From NCBI RefSeq assembly GCF_005048225.1, contig NZ_SUNI01000001.1:1-64000 (forward strand): 64,000 nucleotides of DNA. The letters are read 5' to 3'. Under the pieces are notes generated by a model that saw nothing but the letters and a program-made list of their open reading frames with translations, ran no database searches and was not told the DNA's origin. Shown here one piece after another: positions 40,037 to 49,990 of the stretch. The stretch is from Paracoccus gahaiensis (lineage in GTDB: Bacteria; Pseudomonadota; Alphaproteobacteria; Rhodobacterales; Rhodobacteraceae). The translations under genes and the position numbers were made by a program. Numbering within the stretch: position 1 is the first letter of the stretch; each line of letters opens with the position of its first letter.

Positions 40037-40963
40037 TCACCTCTCCTTGGGGTCGAGGGCGTCGCGCAGGCCGTCGCCCACGAAGAAGAAGCCGAACAGC
40101 GTGATGACGAAGAAGAACAGCGGGAAGGCCAGCTGCCACAGGGTGCCATAGTTCATCGTGCCCGCGCCTTCGGAGATCAGCGCGCCCCACGAGGTCAGCG
40201 GTTCCTGCACGCCCAGGCCCAGGAAGCTGATGAAGCTTTCGGTCAGGATCATCAGCGGCACCAGCAGCGTCGCATAGACCGCGACCACGCCCAGCAGGTT
40301 CGGCACGATATGGCGGATGATGATGCGGAACGACGACACGCCGGTGGCGCGCGCGGCCTCGATGAATTCCCGGTTCTTCAGGCTAAGGGTCTGACCACGC
40401 ACGATTCTGGACATGTCCAGCCAGCTGATCAGCCCGATGCCCAGAAACAGCATCGACATGGACCGCCCGAACATGACCAGCAGCAGGATCAGCACGAACA
40501 TGTAGGGGATCGACATCAGGATGTCGACGGCCCGCATCATGATCTGGTCCGTGCGCCCGCCGACATAGCCCGCGGTCGCGCCATAGAGCGTGCCGACGAT
40601 GACCGCGATGCCCGCGCCCACGATGCCCACCATCAGGCTGATCTGGGTGCCCTGCACGACCCGGGCATAGAGGTCGCGGCCCAGATTGTCGGTGCCGAAG
40701 TAATGCCCGTTGGCGATCGAGGGCTGACCCATCTGGGCCACCTGGCCCATGACGCTGAAATCCAGCTCTTCGCCCGACCATTGCGCGAACTGACCGCCCA
40801 GCAGCGCGAACAGCACCACCAGCACCAGGATCGTCAGGCCCAGCATCGCGGCCCGGTTGCGCCAGAACCGGCGGCGGGCATCGGCCCAGGGGCTGCGCCC
40901 GCGCACCTCGTCCGTCACCAGCCGGTCGGACAGGGACTGCATCTTCTGTTGATCGATGACCAT
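40037..40963 (-). CDS. oppC: oligopeptide ABC transporter permease (OppC)
   Basis: 308 residues. N-terminal cytoplasmic stretch, one helix (AAMLGLTILVLVVLFALLGG), then the BPD_transp_1 core with the EAA loop (EFIEAARATGVSSFRIIIRHIVPN). Belongs to the OppC/DppC branch. Three bases separate its ATG from the oppB stop, and one base its own stop from oppD. Confidence 0.93.
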   Translation of the reverse strand: MVIDQQKMQSLSDRLVTDEVRGRSPWADARRRFWRNRAAMLGLTILVLVVLFALLGGQFAQWSGEELDFSVMGQVAQMGQPSIANGHYFGTDNLGRDLYARVVQGTQISLMVGIVGAGIAVIVGTLYGATAGYVGGRTDQIMMRAVDILMSIPYMFVLILLLVMFGRSMSMLFLGIGLISWLDMSRIVRGQTLSLKNREFIEAARATGVSSFRIIIRHIVPNLLGVVAVYATLLVPLMILTESFISFLGLGVQEPLTSWGALISEGAGTMNYGTLWQLAFPLFFFVITLFGFFFVGDGLRDALDPKER

Positions 40964-40966
40964 GAC

Positions 40967-41890
40967 CTAGTACCTGATCTTGGGGTCGATCCATGCATAG
41001 AGCACATCGACGAGAAGGTTGAAGAGGATCGTCAGCGCGCCCACCAGAATCGTCACGCCCATCATCACCGCGTAATCTCGGTTCAGCGCGCTGTCGACGA
41101 AGGCCTTGCCGATCCCGCCGGTCGAGAAATAGATGTCGATCACCACCGACCCGGTGATCATCGACACGAAGACCGGCCCCAGATAGCTGATCACCGGCAG
41201 CATGGCGGGCTTGAGCGCATGGCGGATGATGACGCGATGTTCCGGCATCCCCTTGGCGCGCGCGGTGCGGATGTGGTTCGAGCCCAGCACCTCCAGCATC
41301 GAGGACCGGGTGATCCGTGCGATCGAGGCCATGTAGCTGGTCGCCAGCGCGATCACCGGCATGACCCAGAAGCTGGGATCGGAAAAGCTCCAGCCGCCGC
41401 CGGGCAGCAGCCGGTACCAGAGCGTGAAGACCAGGACCAAAAGCGGCGCCATGACGAAGTTCGGCAGAACCTGCGCGCCGATCGAGATGCCCACGGCCAG
41501 ATAATCGACCCAGGAATTGTGCCAGATCGCGGCCACCACGCCCAGGGAGACGCCGAAGATCACGGCGGCCAGGAAGGACAGCCCGCCATAGGTCAGCGTC
41601 ACCGGAAAGCCGTTGGCGATCAGCTGGTTCACCGTGCGATCGGGATAGACGAAGCTGGGACCGAAGTCGAAATGCACGACCACGCTGACCAGATAGTTCC
41701 AGATCTGCAGCCACAGGGGGTCGTTCAGCCCGTACTGGGCCTCCAGATTGGCCAGCACCTGCGGGGGCAGGGCGCGTTCGCCCGTGAAGGGGCCGCCCGG
41801 TGCCAGATGCATCAGGACGAAGGAGAAGACGATCAGCAGAAGCAGCGTGGGTATCGCCACCGCCAGCCGTCGCAGGACAAATGCGAACAT
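40967..41890 (-). CDS. oppB: oligopeptide ABC transporter permease (OppB)
   Basis: 307 residues from ATG 41890. Typical OppB/DppB start (MFAFVLRRLAVAIPTLLLLI), large periplasmic loop, six helices, EAA loop (HIRTARAKGMPEHRVIIRHALK). Forms the membrane channel with OppC. Separated from oppA by 86 bases containing a stable stem-loop. Confidence 0.93.
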   Translation of the reverse strand: MFAFVLRRLAVAIPTLLLLIVFSFVLMHLAPGGPFTGERALPPQVLANLEAQYGLNDPLWLQIWNYLVSVVVHFDFGPSFVYPDRTVNQLIANGFPVTLTYGGLSFLAAVIFGVSLGVVAAIWHNSWVDYLAVGISIGAQVLPNFVMAPLLVLVFTLWYRLLPGGGWSFSDPSFWVMPVIALATSYMASIARITRSSMLEVLGSNHIRTARAKGMPEHRVIIRHALKPAMLPVISYLGPVFVSMITGSVVIDIYFSTGGIGKAFVDSALNRDYAVMMGVTILVGALTILFNLLVDVLYAWIDPKIRY

Positions 41891-41928
41891 CGCGTGGGGC
41901 CTTCCCTGCGGGAGGAGTGAAAACGGCA

Positions 41929-41959
41929 GGGCCGGAGCGGAAGGGTTCCGCCCCGGCCC
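41929..41959 (-). terminator. stem-loop between oppA and oppB, probable attenuator
   Basis: 14-base arms (41929-41942 and 41946-41959) with a single A-C mismatch and a 3-base loop. On the minus strand TTTT follows after a short gap. Such hairpins after binding-protein genes partially terminate and protect the upstream message, giving more OppA than permease. Confidence 0.65.
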
Positions 41960-41976
41960 CCGGTCATGATCGCATC

Positions 41977-43578
41977 TTACTCGGCGGTGCGATACAGATC
42001 CTTGCCATACCACGTGTTGCGCAGGTTCTCGGTCGGCAGGCCCTTGATGGCCGGGTTGATCATGTCGACCTTGGCATAGTGATAGACGAAGGCGGCGGGA
42101 ACCTCCTCGGCCAGGATCTCCTCAGCGCGCTGATACAGCGGCGCGGTGTCCTCGGCAGTCCGCGCCTCTTCCAGAAGCGCATCATATTCCTCGTTGGACC
42201 ATTTGCCGCTGTTGTAGCCATCGGTGCGGAACCAGTCGAGGAAGGTCGTCGCCTCGTTGTAATCGGCGCACCAGGCATAGCGCGCGACCTCGAAATCACC
42301 CGATTGCAGGCGGTCGGTATGGACGGCCCATTCGACGTTGTTCAGCTCGATCTCGATGCCCAGGGGGCGCCAGAACTGCTGGGCGGCGATGGCCAGAAGG
42401 CGGTGGTTGTCGTCGGTGTTGTACTGCAACTGCAGGCGCACCGGGTTGTCGGGGCCGTAACTCGCCTCGGCCAGCAGTTCGGTGGCGCGGGCCAGACGGT
42501 CCTCCATCGGCATGTCCTCCATGCCGCCCTCGGGGGCCGCAAAGCCTTCGATGGCCCAATGGGTCCAGGTATAGGCGGGGCGCTGGCCGCCCTGCAGGAC
42601 CTGGTCCACAATGATCTCGCGGTTCAGCGACAGGGCCATCGCCTCGCGCACGCGCTGGTCCTTGAGGACCTCGGGGCCGTTCTCGCCGACATTGAAGACA
42701 TAGGCATAGGAGCAGCCGTTCGGCACCGAGATGGCCTGATCGGGGTACTGTTCGGACAGGCGCGGATACTGGCCCGCGGGGATCTGCACGCGGTCCAGCT
42801 CGCCCGCCTGATAGCGGGTCAGGGCCACGTTGTTGTCGTTCACGGTCACGCCGCGCACGGTTTCCATGACGACATTCTCGGCGTCCCAGTATTCCGGGTT
42901 CTTCTGCAGCACGATCTCGACGCCCAGATTGTGGCTGGCGAGGGTGAAGGCGCCGTTGCCGACCAGATTGCCGGGTTGCGTCCAGGCATCGCCATGTTCC
43001 TCGACCACCGCGCGGGGCACGGGATAGGTCGTGGTGTGCGACAGGGTCTTGATGAAATAGGGCGTGGGCGTGGTCAGCGTGACCTGCAGCGTCTTGTCAT
43101 CCAGCGCGGCGACGCCCAGCTGGTCGGGCGCCATCTCTCCGGCGACGATGGCCGTGGCGTTCGCGACATTCATCAGTTCCAGATACCAGGCGTATTCGGA
43201 TGCCGTCTCGGGCGTCACGACGCGCTGCCAGGCATAGACGAAATCGTCGGCCGTGACCGGCTCGCCGTTCGACCAGTTGGCGTCGCGCAGCGTGAACGTA
43301 TAGGTCAGCCCGTCCTCGCTGACCTCGTGGCTCAGCGCCATGCCGGGGATCATCGCGCCCTGCGCATCCTCGATCATCAGCCCCTCATAGAGGTTGCGCT
43401 GCACGTCCGAGCCCTCGACATCCGTGTTCAGCGCCGGGTCCAGCGACTTGATCGCGTCCAGCAGCCAATAGGTATAGGTCTGGGTCTCGGCCAGGGTCTC
43501 GCCCTCGGCGGGTTGCACGGCGAATGCCGGCAGCGCCAGCGCGGTCAGCAGGGCGGTGGTGGCGAAAAGTTTGGTCAT
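41977..43578 (-). CDS. oppA: oligopeptide ABC transporter substrate-binding protein (OppA)
   Basis: 533 residues from ATG 43578, with GGAGGAG upstream. Sec signal peptide about 1-20 (TKLFATTALLTALALPAFA). SBP_bac_5 domain with family motifs (SLDPALNTDVEGSDVQRNLYEGL; LRDANWSNGEPVTADDFVYAWQRV; RQ/REAMALSLNRE region). Periplasmic peptide-binding protein that delivers di- to oligopeptides to OppBC. First and probably most strongly expressed gene of the operon. Confidence 0.95.
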   Translation of the reverse strand: MTKLFATTALLTALALPAFAVQPAEGETLAETQTYTYWLLDAIKSLDPALNTDVEGSDVQRNLYEGLMIEDAQGAMIPGMALSHEVSEDGLTYTFTLRDANWSNGEPVTADDFVYAWQRVVTPETASEYAWYLELMNVANATAIVAGEMAPDQLGVAALDDKTLQVTLTTPTPYFIKTLSHTTTYPVPRAVVEEHGDAWTQPGNLVGNGAFTLASHNLGVEIVLQKNPEYWDAENVVMETVRGVTVNDNNVALTRYQAGELDRVQIPAGQYPRLSEQYPDQAISVPNGCSYAYVFNVGENGPEVLKDQRVREAMALSLNREIIVDQVLQGGQRPAYTWTHWAIEGFAAPEGGMEDMPMEDRLARATELLAEASYGPDNPVRLQLQYNTDDNHRLLAIAAQQFWRPLGIEIELNNVEWAVHTDRLQSGDFEVARYAWCADYNEATTFLDWFRTDGYNSGKWSNEEYDALLEEARTAEDTAPLYQRAEEILAEEVPAAFVYHYAKVDMINPAIKGLPTENLRNTWYGKDLYRTAE

Positions 43579-43630
43579 CCCAACTCCTCCAAGTCGTGGG
43601 TCGGTGCCGTCTCGCACCGGAATGGCGCGA

Positions 43631-43658
43631 GGTTTATTGAAACCCACGGTCTGGGCAA
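43631..43658 (-). promoter_or_regulatory. opp operon promoter
   Basis: On the minus strand TTGCCC (43658-43653), 16-base spacer, TAAACC (43636-43631), 52 bases upstream of the oppA ATG in the 130-base gap shared with cobU. Confidence 0.5.
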
Positions 43659-43708
43659 GCGGCGTTTCTCACTTTCCAACCCGCCCGCCCTGTGGAAAAC
43701 AGTCCCGC

Positions 43709-44239
43709 ATGACGGCACGTGGACATCTGACCCTGGTCACCGGCGGCGCACGCTCGGGCAAGTCGGCCTTGGCCGAGCGGCTTGTTGCACGTCATGCATT
43801 GCCCCGGATCTATCTGGCCACGGCCGAGGCCCGCGACGGCGAGATGGGTCAAAGAATTCTGGAACATCAACGTCAACGCGGCCCCGACTGGCGGACGATC
43901 GAGGCGCCCCTGGACCTTGCGGGGGCGCTGCGGGCCACGGACGGGCAGGGCGTGCGGCTGGTCGATTGCCTGACCCTGTGGATGTCGAATGGCGAAGGCC
44001 GCGCGGATGTCGACGCCCTCGTGATGACGTTACGTCAGCAATCCTGTCCTGTCGTCCTTGTGACCAACGAGCTGGGCCAGGGGATCGTCCCGGCCAATGC
44101 CCTGGCGCGGCGGTTCCGCGACGATCACGGGCGGATGAATCAGGCCGTGGCGCAGATCGCCGATCAGGTCTGGATGGCCGTCAGCGGACTGCCTGTGCGG
44201 CTGAAGCCTTCCCGAGAGGACCCTGATGACCCGATTTGA
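43709..44239 (+). CDS. cobU: adenosylcobinamide kinase / adenosylcobinamide-phosphate guanylyltransferase
   Basis: 176 residues. P-loop GGARSGKS at residues 12-19; family motifs LATAEARDGEM, VDCLTLW and VTNELGQGIVPANALARRFRD. It phosphorylates adenosylcobinamide and then attaches GMP, activating it for nucleotide-loop assembly (called CobP in aerobic-pathway nomenclature). Overlaps cobT by 14 bases. No cobalamin riboswitch motif was seen in the 130 bases upstream. Confidence 0.94.
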   Translation: MTARGHLTLVTGGARSGKSALAERLVARHALPRIYLATAEARDGEMGQRILEHQRQRGPDWRTIEAPLDLAGALRATDGQGVRLVDCLTLWMSNGEGRADVDALVMTLRQQSCPVVLVTNELGQGIVPANALARRFRDDHGRMNQAVAQIADQVWMAVSGLPVRLKPSREDPDDPI

Positions 44240-45179
44240 CGACGATGCCGCGCAGGGCGCGCGCGACCGCCAGGCGCAATTGACCAAGCCCCCCGGTTCT
44301 CTGGGCCGGCTGGAGGAACTGGCGGTCTTCATGGCGGGCTGGCAGGGGACCGACCGGCCCCGGATCGACCGCGCGCAGGCACTGGTCTTTGCGGGCAATC
44401 ACGGCATCACCGCACAGGGGATCACGCCCTTTCCTCCGGCGGTCACGGCGGGGATGGTCGCCAATTTCCGCGCGGGCGGCGCGGCGATCAACCAGCTGTG
44501 CCGCGTGGCGGCGGCCGATCTGGCCGTGGTCGCGCTGGATCTGGACCGGCCCACCGGCGATTTCACCCAAGGCCCCGCGATGACGCCGGCCGAAGTGCGG
44601 GACGCGATGGCCAAGGGCGCAGGCGCCGTGGACCCCGAGGCTCAGGTCCTGATCCTGGGCGAGATGGGGATCGGCAATTCCACCACCTCGGCGGCGCTGG
44701 CGGCGGCGACCTTCGGGGGCCGGGCCGAGGATTGGGTCGGCCCCGGCACCGGCGCCCATGGCGACATGCTGGCCGCCAAGATCCGCGTCGTGACCGAGGG
44801 GCTGGCGCGCCACGCCCCCACCGGCGCGCACGCCACGCTGGCGGCCTTCGGCGGGCGCGAGCAGGCGGGGATCTGCGGCGCCATCGGGCGCGCGCGGGAC
44901 CTGCGCATCCCGGTGATCCTCGACGGGTTCATCTGCACGGCGGCGGCGGGGGTGCTGACGCGCGACGACCCGGACGCGCTGGCCCATTGCCTGATCGGCC
45001 ATGAAAGCGCCGAGCCGGGCCACCGCCGCCTGATCGCGGCGCTTGGCATGCCGCCGGTCCTGTCGCTGGACATGCGCTTGGGCGAGGGCTCGGGCGCGGC
45101 GGTGGCGCTGATGGTGCTGCGCGCGGCCCTGGAATGCCACAACGGCATGGCGACCTTCGCCGAGGCCGGGATTGACTAG
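44226..45179 (+). CDS. cobT: nicotinate-nucleotide--dimethylbenzimidazole phosphoribosyltransferase
   Basis: 317 residues. Makes alpha-ribazole phosphate from nicotinate mononucleotide and 5,6-dimethylbenzimidazole, the lower ligand of B12. Motifs: LTKPPGSLGRLEELA at the start, FAGNHGI, GEMGIGNSTTSAAL, and the catalytic Glu region near the C-terminus (LSLDMRLGEGSGAA). Overlaps cobU upstream and the TTG start of cobS downstream. Confidence 0.95.
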   Translation: MTRFDDDAAQGARDRQAQLTKPPGSLGRLEELAVFMAGWQGTDRPRIDRAQALVFAGNHGITAQGITPFPPAVTAGMVANFRAGGAAINQLCRVAAADLAVVALDLDRPTGDFTQGPAMTPAEVRDAMAKGAGAVDPEAQVLILGEMGIGNSTTSAALAAATFGGRAEDWVGPGTGAHGDMLAAKIRVVTEGLARHAPTGAHATLAAFGGREQAGICGAIGRARDLRIPVILDGFICTAAAGVLTRDDPDALAHCLIGHESAEPGHRRLIAALGMPPVLSLDMRLGEGSGAAVALMVLRAALECHNGMATFAEAGID

Positions 45180-45894
45180 GCCGCAGCAGGTCCTGCTGGC
45201 GCTGGTCTTCCTGACCCGGCTGCCGCTTGGCCGCTTCCTTCCGCCCCGCATGGTGCCGCTGTCGGAGGCGGCTTGGGCCTTTCCCCTGGCGGGTGGGCTG
45301 GTGGGCGCGATTGCGGGCCTGCCCTTGTGGCTGGAGGGGCCGGGTGTGCTGCCCGCCGCGCTGGCCGTGGCGGGGGCGGTCTGGCTGACCGGCGCCCTGC
45401 ACGAGGACGCCTTGGCCGATTTCGCCGATGCGGGCGGCGGGCGCACACGCGAGGACCGGCTGCGGATCATGCGCGACTCGACCATCGGCAGCTATGGCAC
45501 CATGGCGCTGGTGACCACGTCGCTGATCCGGGTGGCGGCGCTGGCCGCGCTCGGGCCGCTGGCGCTGATCGGGGCGGCGGCCTTGGGCCGGGTGGCGCCG
45601 GTCCTCTTGATGCGCGCCCTGCCGCCCGCGCGGAGCGACGGGCTGGGGCAGGGCGCGGGCCGCCCCTCGCGCAGTGCGGCAGCGACGGCCGCGCTGATCG
45701 GCGTGCTGGCCCTGTGGCTCTGCGCCCCGGGGCCGGGGGGGGCGGCGCTGGCCACCCTGCTGGCAGGCCTGTCGGTCGTCGCGGTCTCGCGCCGGGCCTG
45801 TCGGCTGGTGGGCGGGCAGACCGGCGACGTGCTGGGCGCCTCGGCCCTCTTGGCGGAATGCGCGGCGCTGGTCGGGCTGGCCCTGATGACCTAG
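45172..45894 (+). CDS. cobS: adenosylcobinamide-GDP ribazoletransferase (cobalamin synthase)
   Basis: 240 residues from a TTG start at 45172 that overlaps the cobT stop; no ATG or GTG gives the conserved beginning FLTRLPLG. Polytopic inner-membrane enzyme (CobV in aerobic nomenclature) joining adenosylcobinamide-GDP with alpha-ribazole. Signature region with acidic metal ligands: GALHEDALADFADAGGG and RIMRDSTIGSYG. Completes cobU-cobT-cobS, the last steps of B12 synthesis. Confidence 0.93.
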   Translation: MTRPQQVLLALVFLTRLPLGRFLPPRMVPLSEAAWAFPLAGGLVGAIAGLPLWLEGPGVLPAALAVAGAVWLTGALHEDALADFADAGGGRTREDRLRIMRDSTIGSYGTMALVTTSLIRVAALAALGPLALIGAAALGRVAPVLLMRALPPARSDGLGQGAGRPSRSAAATAALIGVLALWLCAPGPGGAALATLLAGLSVVAVSRRACRLVGGQTGDVLGASALLAECAALVGLALMT

Positions 45895-45914
45895 CGTCAA
45901 GCAGCCGGAAAAAC

Positions 45915-45944
45915 TTGACCCTGTGGGGGCGGATGCAGCATATG
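45915..45944 (+). promoter_or_regulatory. TRAP dctQM promoter candidate
   Basis: TTGACC (45915-45920), 18-base spacer, CATATG (45939-45944), about 80 bases upstream of the small permease start and 20 bases after the cobS stop. Confidence 0.5.
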
Positions 45945-46021
45945 CGGTGACTGCGCGGAATGCCGGGTCTACCGGACACCTGCCCCCGAAACGGGCAGCG
46001 CCTGGAGGGAGGAGACATATC

Positions 46022-46654
46022 ATGGGTGCCCTGTTGGCCCTATCGCGCGGCATCGACCGCATCACGACCCTGATCGGGCGGTCGGTCAGCTGGCTGATCC
46101 TGCTGGCGGTGGTGATCAGCGCCACCAACGCGATCATCCGCAAGGTCTTCAGCATCTCGTCGAATGCCTGGCTGGAGGCGCAATGGTATCTGTTCGGCGC
46201 GGCCTTCATGCTGGCCTCGGCCTGGACGCTGCTGGACAACGAACATATCCGCATCGACGTGATCTATGGCCGCTGGTCGCGCCGCGCGCAGCACTGGATC
46301 GACGTGATCGGCACGGTGCTGTTCCTGCTGCCCTTCACCACCGTGATGCTGTGGCTGACCTGGCCCGCCCTGATGGGAAGCCTGCGCACGGGCGAGGTGT
46401 CGATGAACGCGGGCGGGCTGGCGCTGTGGCCGGTGCGCGGCGTGATGGTGGCGGGCTTCGGCCTGCTGTTCGCGCAGGGCATTTCCGAGCTGATCAAGAA
46501 GGTCGCCGTCATGCGTGGCATCATCCCCGACCCCATCGCCCATGGCGACACCCACGAGGCCGCGCTGCGAGAGGCCGCCCTGATGGTCGTCGGTCTGGAA
46601 GACGAACAGAAGGCCGCATCCCAGGCCACCGACACGCCGGAGCGCCGTCCATGA
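46022..46654 (+). CDS. TRAP transporter small permease (DctQ type)
   Basis: 210 residues, ATG preceded by GGAGGGAGGAG within 15 bases. Four membrane helices with the DctQ pattern (SWLILLAVVISATNAIIRKVF; EAQWYLFGAAFMLASAWTLL; EHIRIDVIYG). It pairs with the large permease to form a Na+-coupled secondary transporter fed by a periplasmic binding protein. C-terminal cytoplasmic tail of about 45 residues. Overlaps the large-permease ATG by ATGA. Confidence 0.92.
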   Translation: MGALLALSRGIDRITTLIGRSVSWLILLAVVISATNAIIRKVFSISSNAWLEAQWYLFGAAFMLASAWTLLDNEHIRIDVIYGRWSRRAQHWIDVIGTVLFLLPFTTVMLWLTWPALMGSLRTGEVSMNAGGLALWPVRGVMVAGFGLLFAQGISELIKKVAVMRGIIPDPIAHGDTHEAALREAALMVVGLEDEQKAASQATDTPERRP

Positions 46655-48531
46655 TCGACCTCATTGCCCACAACCTGGCGCCCATCATGTTCTTCTCGAT
46701 GGTGGCGTTTCTGCTGTTCGGCTATCCCATCGCCTTCGCGCTGGCGGCCAACGGGCTGCTGTTCTTCTTCTTCGGCGTGTTCCTGACGCCGCTGTCGGAC
46801 CAGGTGAACCTGGGCTGGAACCTGCTTGGCGCGCTAGGCGACCGGGTGTTCGGGGTCATGCGCAACGACACGCTGCTGGCCATCCCCTTCTTCACCCTCA
46901 TGGGGATCGTGCTGGAACGTTCGCGCATGGCCGAGGAACTGCTGGAAACGATCGGCCAGCTGTTCGGCCCGGTGCGCGGCGGTCTGGCCTATGCGGTCAT
47001 CCTGGTCGGCGCGCTTCTGGCGGCGACGACCGGCGTGGTGGCGGCCTCGGTCATCTCGATGGGGCTGATCTCGCTGCCGATCATGATGCGCTACAACTAT
47101 GACAAGCCGTTGGCGACCGGGGTCATCGCGGCCTCGGGGACGCTGGCGCAGGTGATCCCGCCCAGCCTGGTACTGATCGTGCTGGCCGACCAGCTGGGCC
47201 GGTCGGTGGGCGACATGTACAAGGCCGCGCTGGTGCCGGCCCTGGCGCTGACCGGCATCTACATCCTCTACGTTCTGGTCCTGTCCTTCCTGCGCCCCAA
47301 ATCCATGCCCGCCCTGCCGCTGGAGGCCCGCAGCCTGGGTTCGGGCGGCTGGTCGCTGCTGGCCGCGATCCTGGGCGCGGTGGCGGTCTACTGGCTGGCC
47401 GCGCGCGGGCTGGAGGGGGCGGGCATCGCCAATGCCCCGATCTGGGCGGCGACCGTCGCGGTCGCGGTGCTGCTGGTCGTGGCGGTGCTGGACCGCGCGA
47501 TGGGTACGGGCCTGCTGTCGCCGATGACGCGGCAGGTCATCATCGTGATGATCCCGCCGCTGGCGCTGGTCTTCCTGGTGCTGGGCACGATCTTCCTCGG
47601 CATCGCCACGCCGACCGAGGGCGGCGCGATGGGGGCCATGGGCGCGCTGATCCTGGCCGCGATGAAGGGGCGTCTGACCTATACGGTTCTGAACCAGGCG
47701 CTGCTGTCGACGGTCAAGCTGTCGGCCTTCGTCATGTTCATCCTGATCGGGGCCACGGTCTTCTCGCTGACCTACTATTCGATCAACGGCCATATCTGGG
47801 TGCGCGACCTTCTGACCGCGCTGCCGGGGGGGCAGGTGGGCTTCCTGATCGTCGCCTGCGTGATCATCTTCATCCTGGGCTTCTTCCTCGACTTCTTCGA
47901 GTTGGCCTTCGTGATCGTGCCGCTGCTGATCCCCGCCGCCAACCTGCTGGAGATCGACCTGGTCTGGTTCGGGGTGATCCTTGCGGTGACCATGCAGACC
48001 TCGTTCCTGACGCCGCCGGTGGGCTTCGCGCTGTTCTATCTGCGATCGGTGGCGCCCCGGATGGCCTATCTGGACAAGATCACCGGCAAGCGCATGGACC
48101 CGATCACCACGCTGAACATCTATCGCGGCGCGGTGCCCTTCGTGGGCCTGCAGGTGCTGATGATCGCGGCGGTGATCGCCTTCCCGGCGATGGTCATGCA
48201 TTATCGCGGCCCGGTCGTCGACACCTCGAACATGCGGATCGAGATCCCGATGGGCGGGGGCTTGGGTGGGGGCCTTGGTGGCGGGCTGGGTGGCGGCTCG
48301 GCCCCGGCCGAGGGCGGCAGCAGCGGCTTCGGCACGCTCGGGGGCCTGGGCGGATCGCCCTTCGGCCAGCAGCCGCCCGCGACCCCGGCGCCTGCCGACC
48401 CGGCGACGCCCACGGATCCCGCAGCGCCCGCACCCGCGCCGCAGACCGCCCCCGCACCGGGGGCGGCGGCGCCCTCGGGCGGGATGGGCCTGGGCTTCGG
48501 CGGCCCGCCCCCGGGCCTTTCGGGGAACTGA
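46651..48531 (+). CDS. TRAP transporter large permease (DctM type) with Gly/Pro-rich tail
   Basis: 626 residues. Residues 1 to about 530 are a DctM permease of about 12-14 helices (GVVAASVISMGLISLPIMM; ASGTLAQVIPPSLVLIVL; FLDFFELAFVIVPLLIP; MQTSFLTPPVGFALFYLRS). The remaining 90 or so residues are not part of DctM: a (GGGL)3-GGGS block, then Pro/Ala-rich sequence and a Gly-rich end (MGLGFGGPPPGLSGN). The tail looks disordered. Likely substrates are monocarboxylates or 2-oxoacids, judging from the neighbouring binding protein. Confidence 0.92.
   Translation: MIDLIAHNLAPIMFFSMVAFLLFGYPIAFALAANGLLFFFFGVFLTPLSDQVNLGWNLLGALGDRVFGVMRNDTLLAIPFFTLMGIVLERSRMAEELLETIGQLFGPVRGGLAYAVILVGALLAATTGVVAASVISMGLISLPIMMRYNYDKPLATGVIAASGTLAQVIPPSLVLIVLADQLGRSVGDMYKAALVPALALTGIYILYVLVLSFLRPKSMPALPLEARSLGSGGWSLLAAILGAVAVYWLAARGLEGAGIANAPIWAATVAVAVLLVVAVLDRAMGTGLLSPMTRQVIIVMIPPLALVFLVLGTIFLGIATPTEGGAMGAMGALILAAMKGRLTYTVLNQALLSTVKLSAFVMFILIGATVFSLTYYSINGHIWVRDLLTALPGGQVGFLIVACVIIFILGFFLDFFELAFVIVPLLIPAANLLEIDLVWFGVILAVTMQTSFLTPPVGFALFYLRSVAPRMAYLDKITGKRMDPITTLNIYRGAVPFVGLQVLMIAAVIAFPAMVMHYRGPVVDTSNMRIEIPMGGGLGGGLGGGLGGGSAPAEGGSSGFGTLGGLGGSPFGQQPPATPAPADPATPTDPAAPAPAPQTAPAPGAAAPSGGMGLGFGGPPPGLSGN
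48253..48300 (+). repeat. 12-bp codon repeat encoding (GGGL)3-GGGS in DctM tail
   Basis: Four imperfect 12-base units in frame with the large permease encode GGGL three times and then GGGS. Third-base variation between units shows that the repeat is not a very recent slippage product. Confidence 0.8.
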
Positions 48532-48573
48532 CCCCGGGGGGCCGGTCGGTCCGGCCCCCGTCACCCGGACATG

Positions 48574-48610
48574 AAAAAGCCGCCGCGCAGGTCCTGCGCG
48601 GCGGCTTTCG
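48574..48610. terminator. bidirectional terminator between dctM and dctP
   Basis: AAAGCCGCCGCGCAG (48576-48590) pairs with CTGCGCGGCGGCTTT (48594-48608), loop GTC, with an A-run before and TTTCGTC after. Positioned between convergent TRAP genes. Confidence 0.85.
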
Positions 48611-48627
48611 TCATCGTTAGGGCAGGG

Positions 48628-49881
<1,254 letters not shown>

Positions 49882-49990
49882 TTATTTTCCGCGATGGCCG
49901 CGAAGGTTGGCCCCGGACCTGCCTCCGGGCAATTGTGCGCGGCAAATCGGCGCATTAACAGGGAGGCGCGCCAGCCGGAAAGGACATCTC

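Noticed and set aside
43579..43708. Cobalamin riboswitch ahead of cobU
   Set aside because: Only 130 bases, without a B12-box-like element; the space is shared with the opp promoter.
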